This document shows, piece after piece, positions 34,243-43,851 of a stretch of DNA of 64,000 nt. How positions within the stretch are numbered: the first letter of the stretch is position 1; each line of letters starts with the position of its first letter. The translations under genes and the position numbers were made by a program. The stretch comes from Vibrio rumoiensis (lineage in GTDB: Bacteria; Pseudomonadota; Gammaproteobacteria; Enterobacterales; Vibrionaceae): contig NZ_AP018685.1 in NCBI RefSeq assembly GCF_002218045.2, positions 2,170,001 through 2,234,000 of the forward strand. The letters are read 5' to 3'. Under the pieces are notes generated by a model. It was not told the origin of the DNA. It made no database searches and saw only the letters and a list, made by a program, of their open reading frames with translations.

Positions 34243-34421
34243 CGTCTCCTCCCACCACCACACATTCAACACGACAAATGGTGATCATCTCTATGATCCA
34301 GTCTAGAACAAAAAATCATCCCTAGCTAACAGGCTTACCACTAAAGCTTTTTTGCGATATATTGAACAATCACGCTATACATTCAAATATTGCTCTCTCA
34401 ACGATCAGCCAAGGATGTGCA

Positions 34422-35456
34422 ATGAAATATCATAAGATCCCGCATTCAACTTTAGAAATTAGCAAAATAGCTTTAGGAACAATGACCTATGGTGAACAGA
34501 ACTCCCAGATAGAGGCTTTTAATCAACTCGACTACTCACTCGAACGCGGTGTCAATTTCATTGATACCGCTGAAATGTATCCAGTCCCACCGAAGCCTGA
34601 AACTCAAGGATCCACCGAAGAATATATTGGTAATTGGCTAGAAAAATCAGGAAAACGAGAAAAAATCATCTTAGCGACTAAAGTGGCAGGCCCAGGTCGT
34701 ATGTCTCATATTCGTGAAAATATGAGTTTAGATCGCCGTAATATCCATATGGCAATGAACAGTAGTTTGCAGCGTTTAAAAACGGATTATGTCGACCTAT
34801 ATCAAATACATTGGCCACAACGTACTACCAACTGTTTCGGCCAACTCAACTACCCTCACTTAGATGAGCAACAAGAAGTCAGCTTAATTGAAACATTAGA
34901 AGCTTTAGCGGAATTGGTTAAAGCAGGAAAAACTCGTTACATCGGTGTATCAAATGAAACGCCGTGGGGTGTAATGACGTTACTGCGTTTGGCTGAAAAG
35001 CATGATTTACCAAGAATTGTTTCTATCCAGAATCCATACAATTTACTCAACCGAAGTTTTGAAGTTGGGTTATCCGAAATTAGCCATCATGAAGGGGTTG
35101 AGTTACTTGCCTATTCACCTTTGGCATTTGGGACCTTAAGCGGTAAATACCTCAATGGAGCTCGCCCAGCAGATGCTCGCTGCACCTTATTCGAACGATT
35201 TGTTCGCTACTTTACACCACAAGGTGAAGCCGCAACCCAGGCTTACATTGATATTGCCAATAAACATGATATTGACCCAGTACAAATGGCATTAGCTTTT
35301 GTAAACCAACGGCCATTTGTCGCGTCTAACATTATCGGTGCGACAACAATGGAGCAGCTAAAAGCAAATATTGATAGCATCGACACTCAGCTATCTGATG
35401 AGTTATTACAGGATCTTTATCAAGTTGGCGTTCAATTTCCAAATCCTTGCCCATAA
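34422..35456 (+). CDS. tas: Tas-like aldo/keto reductase
   Basis: NADP(H)-dependent aldo/keto reductase, 344 aa from the ATG at 34422 (AAGGAT 6 nt upstream; MKYHKIPHSTLEISKIALGT matches E. coli Tas). Catalytic tetrad regions: FIDTAEMYPVPPKPETQG (Asp, Tyr), Lys in ILATKVAGPG, and His in DLYQIHWPQR. Cofactor end ATTMEQLKANI. In E. coli Tas was named for suppressing a tyrosine requirement of starved cells (known); the physiological substrate is unclear. Confidence 0.93.
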   Translation: MKYHKIPHSTLEISKIALGTMTYGEQNSQIEAFNQLDYSLERGVNFIDTAEMYPVPPKPETQGSTEEYIGNWLEKSGKREKIILATKVAGPGRMSHIRENMSLDRRNIHMAMNSSLQRLKTDYVDLYQIHWPQRTTNCFGQLNYPHLDEQQEVSLIETLEALAELVKAGKTRYIGVSNETPWGVMTLLRLAEKHDLPRIVSIQNPYNLLNRSFEVGLSEISHHEGVELLAYSPLAFGTLSGKYLNGARPADARCTLFERFVRYFTPQGEAATQAYIDIANKHDIDPVQMALAFVNQRPFVASNIIGATTMEQLKANIDSIDTQLSDELLQDLYQVGVQFPNPCP

Positions 35457-35482
35457 GATATCGACGCTGAATTCAAAAAATG

Positions 35483-35514
35483 AAAAAGGGAAATGATCAC
35501 TCATTTCCCTTTTT
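35483..35514 (+). terminator. tas terminator (bidirectional)
   Basis: Perfect 14-bp stem AAAAAGGGAAATGA (35483-35496) / TCATTTCCCTTTTT (35501-35514) with a 4-nt loop and T-runs on both strands. It separates tas from the convergent DUF1127 gene. A second 9-bp stem (35516-35524 / 35530-35538) follows immediately. Confidence 0.9.
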
Positions 35515-35544
35515 AGCTGGTACTCAAAAAGTACCAGCGGTCGA

Positions 35545-35796
35545 TTATGGACTCAGTCGAGCCTGAAATATTCGACGCATAAGAGTAATACGGCGTTGAA
35601 CTTTATAAGTTGCCGCTTGTGGCTCACCAAGAGGACGGCCTGTTTTATCTAAGCCTATATCTCGTAGTAAGTGCTCGCTATGAAACGGAATCTCATATTG
35701 AGCGCGACGTACTTTACGCAGCCAAGCGTTTTCTTCTCGTTTTAAATCCGCTTTAATTAATAATGTAGCAAGTTGAATATAGATAGAATGACGCAT
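35545..35796 (-). CDS. DUF1127 (YjiS-like) small basic protein
   Basis: 83 aa from the ATG at 35796 with GGAGA 5 nt upstream. It carries the Arg-rich YjiS/DUF1127 signature: LRKVRRAQYEIPFHSEHLLR followed by DIGLDKTGRPLGEP. Members are small, often stress-induced and of unresolved function, with links to RNA turnover and phosphate or arginine metabolism in other bacteria. Downstream of a 42-aa ORF in the same direction. Confidence 0.8.
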   Translation of the reverse strand: MRHSIYIQLATLLIKADLKREENAWLRKVRRAQYEIPFHSEHLLRDIGLDKTGRPLGEPQAATYKVQRRITLMRRIFQARLSP

Positions 35797-35900
35797 AATT
35801 TTCTCCAAACAATGAATGGGGAAAATAGCAGCTCAGCAGGGAATAAAGACAATGATCCTAATGGCTGCTTACTTTCCGCAGCCAAAAGGTTACGGAATAA

Positions 35901-36029
35901 TTAGTTAATTCGTTTATCAGATCGCATGCTAAGAGCCATCGATATAACTCGATGAGCGTTACAAAAACACGCGAAATGGGTAACATTCGGTTTAGCACAT
36001 GCAAAAATGTCAGAGTATAAATGCTTCAT
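35901..36029 (-). CDS. Possible 42-aa small protein with perfect Shine-Dalgarno
   Basis: ATG at 36029, 6 nt after a perfect AGGAGG (36036-36041); stop at 35901. Product begins MKHLYSDIFACAKPNVTHFA and contains three Cys (FACA..., ACFC). No family recognised. It precedes the DUF1127 gene by about 100 bp on the same strand and may be its leader peptide or an independent small protein. The ribosome site is the main support. Confidence 0.45.
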   Translation of the reverse strand: MKHLYSDIFACAKPNVTHFACFCNAHRVISMALSMRSDKRIN

Positions 36030-36263
36030 CATGTGCCTCCTAAGTAACTAATTAATCCAGTTGAAATATAAAGTGAAATTCAATTCACGATTAAATTTTA
36101 ACCACCTCAGCCAATTGTTCAAGCTTTTATTGCGCAACAAAATAAAAACAATTTATTAACCTATTTATATATCAAAAACCAGTCAAACATCGCTCAAAAA
36201 ACCACCAGCAAGACTATCATTCGATATTATTGATTACAGTGACATTTTTGAATCTAACGTATT

Positions 36264-36512
36264 CTATTCTGAAATTATTTTATGCTTACCAAGCAATCGA
36301 TACATCGTCGCCCTTGAAATTTTCAATTCTTTGGCTGCAAGAGATACTTGGCCATCATGTAATTCTAATATTTTTATTAATGCTTCTTTTTCTGAGTCTT
36401 CTCTAATCATTTTTAACGAGCGTGTGTTTTGAATTTGAGTCGGTAAATCAAAATGTTCTAATTCGATGACTAACCCATCGCACACTAATACGGCTCTTTT
36501 AACTTGGTTAAG
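36264..36512 (-). pseudogene. vpsR: vpsR, 3' part (Fis-type helix-turn-helix) separated by IS30
   Basis: Encodes the end of VpsR from LNQVKRAVLVCDGL to the C-terminal helix-turn-helix (LHDGQVSLAAKELKISRATM then YRLLGKHKIISE). Joined to the 5' part at 37602 across the IS30 element, after removing one copy of the 2-bp duplication (AG on the plus strand), it continues the frame exactly: VREL-LNQVKR, as V. cholerae VpsR has VREL-MNQIKR. An ORF of 91 aa starting at a GTG inside the IS end (36539) could express this domain alone. Confidence 0.93.
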
Positions 36513-37601
36513 CCCGAATTCAACTGCGAAGTGCGACACTCTCCAATATCAAGCAGCCAATGCCATTTCTTTAAAGACAATCGCTGGTTGCTTGAAGTCT
36601 AAACACTTTTTCGGGCGATAATTTATCCGTGATACAGCGAATTCAATATCGCTGTCTGTTACCGTTGTTAAGTCGGTTCCTTTCTTCACATATTGCCTTA
36701 AAAGCCCGTTAGCATTCTCATTGGCTCCACGCTCCCAAGAGCTATAAGGATGGGCAAAGTACACATCAGCCTCCAACGCCTTTGCGATGGTTTCGTGGCC
36801 TGCAAACTCTCTCCCATTATCTGCCGTGATGGTATGGACATGTTCCTTATAAGGCATGAGTAGCTCTATGGTGGCTTGGGTGACATCATCTGCTGACTTC
36901 GATGGCACTTTCTTGACCACGTAAAATCGAGTTTTACGCTCTAAAATGGTCACCATAGCACCAGTGCCATGTTTACCTAATACGGTGTCGATTTCCCAAT
37001 CACCCAATCGCTCCTTACTGTCAACGATGCTTGGCCTATCATCGATAGAAACAGCATTCTTGATCGCTGGCGCTTTCTCTTTTCTACCGCGACGATACCG
37101 CTTGTGACCTTGCCTCAAGTGGCGATATAACTTGCCTCCCAAGCGTTTATCCTGCGCAACAAATCGGTAGATCCACTCATGACTGACAGCGGCACCGACT
37201 CTATTTAATACACTGGAAATCTGCTCTGGACTCCAATCTGCTTCTAGAAGGAGGCGGATAAAATCAACACGCTCCTTTGGTATTCTGTATTTACGCGCTG
37301 ATGTGCGTTTTTTGATTGAGAATGCCTGAGCTTCGCTTGGGCAATAATGACTGCCTTTGCGGCCGCGTTTAAGCTCCCGATATACCGTAGAGCGATGGCA
37401 CTGAACGGTTTTGGCTATTTCAGAAACCGAAATTCCCCGTTCCAAAAGAGCAGAAATCTGGTATCTTCTGCCCTCGGTCAACTGCTGATAATTCATGGTA
37501 GTACTGCTTGTTTCTTTGGAGAGAAGAGCGTACCACTTTCAGCAGTTGGCTTCCTCTTCTACACCTTTCCATGAATGTCGCACTTATTATCTGAAATCGG
37601 G
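36513..37601 (-). mobile_element. IS30-family insertion sequence inside vpsR
   Basis: 1,089 bp. Terminal inverted repeats read inward as CCCGAATTCA...GAAGTGCGACACTC (left) and CCCGATTTCA...TAAGTGCGACATTC (right). A 2-bp target duplication AG flanks it (36511-36512 and 37602-37603). It carries one intact transposase, so it may be active, and precise loss would restore vpsR. Confidence 0.93.
36549..37496 (-). CDS. IS30-family transposase
   Basis: 315 aa, intact. N-terminal helix-turn-helix LTEGRRYQISALLERGISVS and EIAKTVQCHRSTVYRELKRG; catalytic DDE core with DWEIDTVLG (first Asp), HTITADNGREFAGHE (second Asp) and YSSWERGANENANGLLRQYV (Glu). Length and motifs are typical for IS30. No frameshift or stop is seen. 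Confidence 0.95.
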   Translation of the reverse strand: MNYQQLTEGRRYQISALLERGISVSEIAKTVQCHRSTVYRELKRGRKGSHYCPSEAQAFSIKKRTSARKYRIPKERVDFIRLLLEADWSPEQISSVLNRVGAAVSHEWIYRFVAQDKRLGGKLYRHLRQGHKRYRRGRKEKAPAIKNAVSIDDRPSIVDSKERLGDWEIDTVLGKHGTGAMVTILERKTRFYVVKKVPSKSADDVTQATIELLMPYKEHVHTITADNGREFAGHETIAKALEADVYFAHPYSSWERGANENANGLLRQYVKKGTDLTTVTDSDIEFAVSRINYRPKKCLDFKQPAIVFKEMALAA

Positions 37602-38686
37602 AGTAACTCTCTCACATTTCCAGGCCAATGATAGTGCGTCAGAGCTTTAATCGCTTGGGAGGAAATGCTACGAGCTTGAGTATTGTATTCACGACTAAAT
37701 TGTTGGACATAATAATGAGCAATACTCGCCACATCTCCACATCGCTCTTTCAGAGGCGTAACGTGTACTTTTAATATTTTCAATAAGTAAAACAGCTCAG
37801 AAGAAAACTCCTTTTCTTGTACTGTCTGCTCAAGATCGTTGTATGTCGAAACGATGATTCTGGTATCAATCGTTCTCTCACCTAACTCGGTTAATACAAC
37901 GGGATGATTGATAAAATTAAGAAGATGATTTTGCTGACTTTTTGGTAACGCCGTGATGTCTTTTATCAATAAAGTGCCGCCATGGGCTTCTTCAAGTTTA
38001 CTTTGAAAACCGGGGGGTTGTGTCTCTCTTTCAAATCCAAACACTTCCCGTTCAAAGCGTTTTTCAGACAGAGCACTACAACTCACCACAACAAATGGTT
38101 CCTTACTTCTAGAGGAGGAATCATGAATTGATTTCGCCACCAACCTTTTACCAACGCCTCTTTCTCCTGAAATAATAATATTGGCATCGGTATTAGCAAT
38201 ACGCTTAATTTGTTCTCGTAAGCGTTTAGTTGGTAAAGAATTACCGATCAAACAATCTTGGTTGTCACTAAGATTATCAGGCCATACTTTCTTTTCGAGT
38301 TTGAGCATCCCCAATTGATGACCGATGCTACTCAATAATAATTTTTCTGGCATCGGAGAGGTAAAGAAGTCGATGCAAAAGTTCACGATGAACTGGCAAA
38401 TCGAGTCTTGATTCAGCTGACGGTCTTTAATATAAGCCATCCAGCGGACATGTTTATTATTGGTAACGAGGTAAGCAATCGCACTTAAACTGAAGTCATC
38501 GTTGGTAAGATCAATCAAACCAATACAGGGGCCAATTCGCTCTATCATTGCTTGACCAAGTCTTAAATCACCACACCGTTCCACTTTCCAACCGGATAGT
38601 GCGACTTTTTCATACCAACTATCGCCCCTACCACCAATAACTAAAAGTGAACCTGGTATTGAATCCATTCGGAAATAATTTTCCAT
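37602..38686 (-). pseudogene. vpsR: vpsR, 5' part (receiver-like and AAA+ domains), truncated by IS30
   Basis: VpsR is a sigma-54-activator-like, c-di-GMP-responsive master activator of Vibrio polysaccharide and biofilm genes (known). This part holds the N-terminal receiver-like domain (MDSIPGSLLVIGG, GPCIGLIDLTNDDFSLSAIA, CQFIVNFCIDFFTSPMPEKL) and the AAA+ domain with Walker A GERGVGKRLVAKSIH, ending ALTHYHWPGNVREL. It reads into the IS for about 13 residues before a stop (ORF 37559-38686). The rebuilt gene is 443 codons, against 444 in V. cholerae as I recall. Without its DNA-binding domain the product should be inactive. It lies beside lysS as in V. cholerae. Confidence 0.93.
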
Positions 38687-38837
38687 ATCATATCCTTTCG
38701 ATTACTTTTCCATCATTACTTAGGGCCATAATACACAGAACGCCATAATTAAGGCTATGAAAGCTATTCCTATATTTGAGACATGCGATTTATTTAATAA
38801 AAATAGATGCTTATATCTAGTTTTGCGAATTTTAAAC

Positions 38838-38865
38838 AAAAAAAACCCACCAATGAGATGGTGGG
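38838..38865 (-). terminator. lysS terminator
   Basis: CCCACCA (38846-38852) / TGGTGGG (38859-38865) with a T8 run on the minus strand. It ends the lysS transcript 26 bp after the stop, before vpsR. Confidence 0.87.
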
Positions 38866-38891
38866 CTCTATTGTTATAACGAGAATTTATA

Positions 38892-40418
38892 TTATTGTTG
38901 AGGACGCATTGCTGGGAACAAAATCACATCACGAATAGTATGAGTATTGGTAAATAACATCGCCAGACGATCGATACCAATACCTTGGCCTGCTGTTGGT
39001 GGTAAGCCGTGCTCAAGCGCGGTAATGTAATCGGCATCGTAGAACATGGCTTCGTCATCACCGGCATCTTTCGCTTCTACTTGCGCTTTAAAACGCGCAT
39101 CTTGATCTTCGGCATCATTCAGCTCAGAGAAACCATTCGCCACTTCACGACCGCCGATGAAAAATTCAAAACGGTCAGTAAAGAACGGGTTTGAATCACT
39201 ACGACGAGCCAGTGGCGAAATATCGGCTGGGTAGCCAGTAATGAACGTTGGTTGAATCAATTGAGGTTCAGCGGTTTCGCCAAAGATCTCTTCGAGCAGC
39301 TGACCACAAGTCCAGAAACTTTCTACTTCAACATGAACCGATTTCGCGATCTTAACCATAAAGTCACGATCTTTAACCGTCTCTTCATTTAAATTAGCAA
39401 TATCAGCATGGTCTGGATTGTATTGTTTGATCGCATCGATCATGCTCATGCGGGCATATTTTCCGCCAAACTCAACACGCTCTTCGCCATACGGCATTGA
39501 TGTTTCGCCCAGAACTTCAACCGCAACGGAGCTTAGCATCTCTTCGGTAAGATCCATGAGATCATTGTAATCTGCATACGCCATGTAGAATTCCATCATG
39601 GTGAATTCTGGGTTATGGCGAGGTGATAAACCTTCGTTACGGAAGTTACGGTTCACTTCAAATACGCGATCAAAACCACCGACAACCAAACGCTTCAAAT
39701 AAAGCTCAGGTGCAACACGTAGGTACATGTCGATGTCTAATGCGTTGTGGTGTGTGATAAATGGACGTGCCGTTGCACCACCAGGGATCACATGCATCAT
39801 TGGCGTTTCCACTTCTAAGAAGCCTTTTTTCGCCATGAAATTACGAATCGCCATAACAAGCTTAGAGCGAATAATGAAAGCAGTACGTGAATCTTCGTTG
39901 ACAATCAGATCAACGTAACGCTGACGGTAACGCATTTCTTGGTCTGTTAGACCGTGGAATTTTTCTGGAAGTGGACGCAGTGCTTTAGTGAGCAACTCGT
40001 AAGATTCCATGTTCACGTAAAGATCGCCTTTACCAGACTTATGCAATGCCCCTTTCACACCGATGATGTCACCGATATCCAGACCTTGGTATTTCTCTTT
40101 TAATTCTTTTTGTACATCTTTAGCGGCATACGCTTGAATACGGCCAGATGTTTCTTGAATCACTAAGAATGGACCACGTTTCGCCATCACACGACCCGCG
40201 ATAGCAACAACATGATTAAGCTCTTCTAATTCTTCTTTCGATTTTTCACCAAATTCCGCTTGTAGATCTGCCGCTAAATGCTCACGACGAAAATCGTTTG
40301 GGTGGCCGTTCGCTTTACAACTTTGACGGATATGATCCAGTTTTGAACGACGCTCAGCGATCAGTTTATTTTCTTCTGCTACATCGATTTGGTTTTGGCT
40401 GTTTGATTCAGTCATCAT
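38892..40418 (-). CDS. lysS: Lysyl-tRNA synthetase (class II)
   Basis: 508 aa. N-terminal OB-fold anticodon-binding domain (VAIAGRVMAKRGPFLVIQET) and class II core with motif 1 region FLEVETPMMHVIPGGATARP, motif 2 RNFRNEGLSPRHNPEFTMME and motif 3 PTAGQGIGIDRLAMLFTN. It follows prfB by about 70 bp, the same prfB-lysS pairing as in E. coli. Confidence 0.98.
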   Translation of the reverse strand: MMTESNSQNQIDVAEENKLIAERRSKLDHIRQSCKANGHPNDFRREHLAADLQAEFGEKSKEELEELNHVVAIAGRVMAKRGPFLVIQETSGRIQAYAAKDVQKELKEKYQGLDIGDIIGVKGALHKSGKGDLYVNMESYELLTKALRPLPEKFHGLTDQEMRYRQRYVDLIVNEDSRTAFIIRSKLVMAIRNFMAKKGFLEVETPMMHVIPGGATARPFITHHNALDIDMYLRVAPELYLKRLVVGGFDRVFEVNRNFRNEGLSPRHNPEFTMMEFYMAYADYNDLMDLTEEMLSSVAVEVLGETSMPYGEERVEFGGKYARMSMIDAIKQYNPDHADIANLNEETVKDRDFMVKIAKSVHVEVESFWTCGQLLEEIFGETAEPQLIQPTFITGYPADISPLARRSDSNPFFTDRFEFFIGGREVANGFSELNDAEDQDARFKAQVEAKDAGDDEAMFYDADYITALEHGLPPTAGQGIGIDRLAMLFTNTHTIRDVILFPAMRPQQ

Positions 40419-40488
40419 GTGCCCTTATAAATAAATTAGTTATCTTCTTTAAGAAGAGGAATTCTGTGTGCTTTCCTGATGAACGAGC

Positions 40489-41587
40489 TTATAGCCCAGA
40501 CTTCAAGCTAGCTTCAATAAACTTATCGAGATCGCCATCTAATACTGCTTGAGTATTGCGGTTTTCCACACCGGTGCGGAGATCTTTAATACGCGAATCA
40601 TCTAATACGTAAGAGCGAATTTGACTGCCCCAACCGATATCTGATTTAGAATCTTCATTCGCTTGTTTCTCGGCATTTTGCTTTTGCAATTCAAACTCAA
40701 ACAATTTTGCACGTAACTGCTTCATCGCTTGATCTTTATTTTTATGCTGAGAACGATCGTTTTGACATTGCACCACAATATTGGTTGGTACGTGGGTAAT
40801 ACGTACCGCAGATTCCGTGGTGTTTACGTGCTGACCACCTGCACCGGATGCGCGGTATACATCAATACGTAAATCCGATGGATTAATATCAATTTCGATA
40901 TTGTCATCAATCTCAGGGTAGATAAATGCCGATGCAAATGAGGTATGACGACGGCCGCCTGAATCAAATGGCGATTTACGAACCAAGCGGTGTACACCTG
41001 TTTCGGTACGCAGCCATCCATAAGCGTATTCACCAGAAATACGGACTGTCGCGCCTTTAAGGCCAGCAACATCGCCTTCTGATACTTCAATCACTTCCGT
41101 CTTGAACCCTTTTGCTTCCGCCCAACGTAAATACATGCGCAGCATCATCGAAGTCCAATCTTGCGCTTCTGTACCACCAGAGCCAGATTGCAAATCGATA
41201 TAACAATCAGAAGCATCGTGATCACCGGAGAACATACGACGGAATTCAAGCTTTTCTAATTTCGCTTCAAGCTCCGCAAGTTCTGGTTCAATCTCATCAA
41301 AGGTTTCTTGATCTTGCTCTTCAACTGCAAGCTCTAATAGACCCTCAACATCATCACAACCTTGATCTAATTGATCAATGGTTTCGACCACGGCTTCTAA
41401 TGCAGAACGTTCTTTACCTAACGCTTGAGCGCGTTCAGGTTCGTTCCATACATCAGGTTGTTCAAGTTCGGCATTAACTTCTTCTAGACGCTCTTTCTTA
41501 GCATCGTAGTCAAAGATACCCCCTCAGAACATTCGTGCGCTCGGCAACGTCCTGAAGGCGGTTTTTAATAGGATTGATTTCAAACAT
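40489..41587 (-). CDS. prfB: Peptide chain release factor 2, with programmed +1 frameshift
   Basis: Terminates translation at UGA/UAA. The ATG at 41587 opens a 25-codon frame (MFEINPIKNRLQDVAERTNV) ending CTT-TGA at 41510-41512; a +1 shift at CTT-TGA-C continues at 41511 as DYDAKKERLEEVNAEL and on to 40489, giving 365 aa, the E. coli length. The stimulating AGGGGG and slippery CTT match E. coli. RF2 motifs: SPF codon-recognition tripeptide (VRKSPFDSGG) and GGQ (RASGAGGQHVNTTESA). Expression is autoregulated by RF2 level (known). An open frame beginning at 41391 is only the downstream part. Confidence 0.97.
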
Positions 41588-41723
41588 GTTGGCTTATCAC
41601 TTACTTTAAGAAATTGGCTATTTCTGTGCGTATATATCTATAGGCATATTGGCGCGAAATTCTACATAAATTAAGCCCGAATATACAGGAATTTTATGAT
41701 AATAAGGCTATCTTACTTTAACT

Positions 41724-43493
41724 TTATTTGGCTTCTAAATGCTCGACCATCAATTGCAATGATTGATTACCACGAAATTCATTAATATCGAGCTTATACG
41801 CTAAATGCACGGTTTTTACAGAGGCATCCGGCCAGCGACGTAAATCGACGTTAAACGCGATTGCATCGATCATAATTCCAGTTGGGTGTCCTTTAAATAG
41901 AGGCTCTAACATCATTTTGAGATGCTTTTCACCCACCAGCTTTTGATGCAGTAATTTGAATTCACCATCAAACATAGGCTCAGGAAACGCTTGTCCCCAA
42001 GGACCACCTGCGCGAAGTTCTTCCGCAGTATGCATCGAGAACTCTTCTGGCTTTAATTCCCCATCCGATAAAATCACGCCCTCTAGCGCCGACTCATCGA
42101 GCTCTTCACGCACCGCTAAATCAAACAAGCGAGAAAATTGTTCAAACTTATCTTGATAGATAGTCAAACCGGCCGCCATCGCATGGCCACCAAATTTAAC
42201 AATGATCCCAGGGTTTTGGGTATCGATCTTATCTAAAACATCGCGCATGTGGAGTCCTGGAATCGAACGACATGAACCTTTTAACGAAGGTGCTCCATTC
42301 GACAACTCACCACCATCGGCAAATGCGATCACTGGACGATGAAATTCATCTTTAATCCGTGAAGCTAAAATCCCTATCACCCCTTGATGCCAATCGGCTT
42401 GGAACAAGGTTAACCCATACGGTAAATTGGATTTATCTTCGAGGCCACCTTTCGCGTTCAATAAGCGTTCACAAAATGCCATCGCTTCTTGCTTCATGCC
42501 TTGCTCAATTTCGCGGCGCATGTGGTTTAAACCATCCAGTTCACTGGCCATGCGACGCGCGGCATGGATATTGTTGCTTAAGAGCAGCTCTACCCCAAAG
42601 GACATATCTTCAAGACGTCCAGCCGCGTTAATTCTTGGGCCTAGCGCAAAACCAAAATCCGCGGCCACTAATCGTTTTGCATCACGCTTAGCCACTTCAA
42701 TCAAAGCTTGAATGCCCGGCCTTGCTTTCCCAGCTCGGATTCGTTGTAGTCCTTGATGAACTAAAATTCGGTTATTTTCATCCAAGGGTACGACATCAGC
42801 AACCGTTCCTAATGCCACTAAGTCGAGCAGTTCAGCTAAATTGGGCTCTGGGATATTGTTGTGAGCAAACCAGTGTTGGCTTCGCATTTCGGCGCGTAGT
42901 GCCAGCATTAAGTAGAATGCCACTCCGACACCGGCTAATGCTTTAGAAGGGAAAGCACACTGCTGTAGATTAGGATTGACCATGGCATCGGCATTCGGCA
43001 GTTGGTGGCCGGGTAAATGGTGGTCAGTCACGATAACCGTTAACCCCTGTTCTTTGGCGAAACGCACACCATCTATCGACGATACGCCATTATCGACCGT
43101 CATGATGACTTGCGCGCCACGTTCTATCGCCTGCTCAACCACTTCTGGACTGAGGCCGTAACCATCTTCAAAGCGGTTAGGTACCAAGTAATCCACATTA
43201 TTACTGCCCAGCATGCGAATCGCGAGCACTGAAAGCGCGGAACTGGTTGCCCCATCCGCATCAAAGTCACCAACCACGATAATACGTTGTTGCTGTTTAA
43301 TGGCGTCAAATAACAGTGACACCGCTAATTCAATACCATGTAATGCTTGATATGAATGTAATCCTTTGGCGCCCTTTTCTAATTGCGTAACATCTTGAAT
43401 TTGTCTATTAATATAAATACGACGTAGTAACGGTGAAATTGATTCAGGCAAGATAGAAAGATCAACATCAGGGCGGCGAGTAATGGTAGTCAT
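41724..43493 (-). CDS. recJ: Single-stranded-DNA exonuclease RecJ
   Basis: 5'-to-3' single-strand exonuclease of the DHH family used in recombination and mismatch repair. 589 aa from the ATG at 43493 (MTTITRRPDVDLSILPESIS); the longer frame to 43544 overlaps yqfB. Motifs VVGDFDADGATSSALSVLAI, MTVDNGVSS, VTDHHLPGHQLPNADAMVNP, and DHHA1 GGHAMAAGLTI. Same order dsbC-recJ-prfB as E. coli, with yqfB inserted. Confidence 0.96.
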   Translation of the reverse strand: MTTITRRPDVDLSILPESISPLLRRIYINRQIQDVTQLEKGAKGLHSYQALHGIELAVSLLFDAIKQQQRIIVVGDFDADGATSSALSVLAIRMLGSNNVDYLVPNRFEDGYGLSPEVVEQAIERGAQVIMTVDNGVSSIDGVRFAKEQGLTVIVTDHHLPGHQLPNADAMVNPNLQQCAFPSKALAGVGVAFYLMLALRAEMRSQHWFAHNNIPEPNLAELLDLVALGTVADVVPLDENNRILVHQGLQRIRAGKARPGIQALIEVAKRDAKRLVAADFGFALGPRINAAGRLEDMSFGVELLLSNNIHAARRMASELDGLNHMRREIEQGMKQEAMAFCERLLNAKGGLEDKSNLPYGLTLFQADWHQGVIGILASRIKDEFHRPVIAFADGGELSNGAPSLKGSCRSIPGLHMRDVLDKIDTQNPGIIVKFGGHAMAAGLTIYQDKFEQFSRLFDLAVREELDESALEGVILSDGELKPEEFSMHTAEELRAGGPWGQAFPEPMFDGEFKLLHQKLVGEKHLKMMLEPLFKGHPTGIMIDAIAFNVDLRRWPDASVKTVHLAYKLDINEFRGNQSLQLMVEHLEAK

Positions 43494-43500
43494 AATTCTC

Positions 43501-43851
43501 TTAATCTGTCGTGTTTGGTTTCTCTGAATAAAGCTGATAATCAATCACAAACAACTGCTCTAAACCGGGATAAATGTCTTGGATAACGCCTTTCAATTGC
43601 GGCAATGTCATATTCTCTTGTTCAGCATGAAATTCCGTTAATTGTGATAGCAATACCGGTGTTACGGACAAGATTTTAAGTTGGCAAAATTGTCGCCCTT
43701 GTTCTAAGGTCGAAACGGTCACGATACTACCGGGAACATAGTAACTTTCCGCTTCATCACGAATAGTAATGGTCTTCTTACCCGAAAGAATATCGGCTTC
43801 AAAGCGGGCAAAAAATGTCATTTCAGTTGGTTTAAAAATAGACTTCGTCAT
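43501..43851 (-). CDS. yqfB: ASCH-domain N4-acetylcytidine amidohydrolase, YqfB-like
   Basis: 116-aa ASCH-fold protein: ITIRDEAESYYVPGSIVTVS, HAEQENMTLPQLKGVIQDIY and PGLEQLFVIDY align closely with E. coli YqfB, reported to hydrolyse N4-acetylcytidine. The family Lys-Thr (GKKTITIRDE) region is intact. The start overlaps the dsbC stop by one base (TAATG). It lies between dsbC and recJ, which differs from E. coli, where yqfB is elsewhere. Confidence 0.88.
   Translation of the reverse strand: MTKSIFKPTEMTFFARFEADILSGKKTITIRDEAESYYVPGSIVTVSTLEQGRQFCQLKILSVTPVLLSQLTEFHAEQENMTLPQLKGVIQDIYPGLEQLFVIDYQLYSEKPNTTD

Noticed and set aside
34362..34421. Longer N-terminus for tas starting at 34362
   Set aside because: The extra 20 residues are not part of the Tas family and the ATG at 34422 has a good AAGGAT site.
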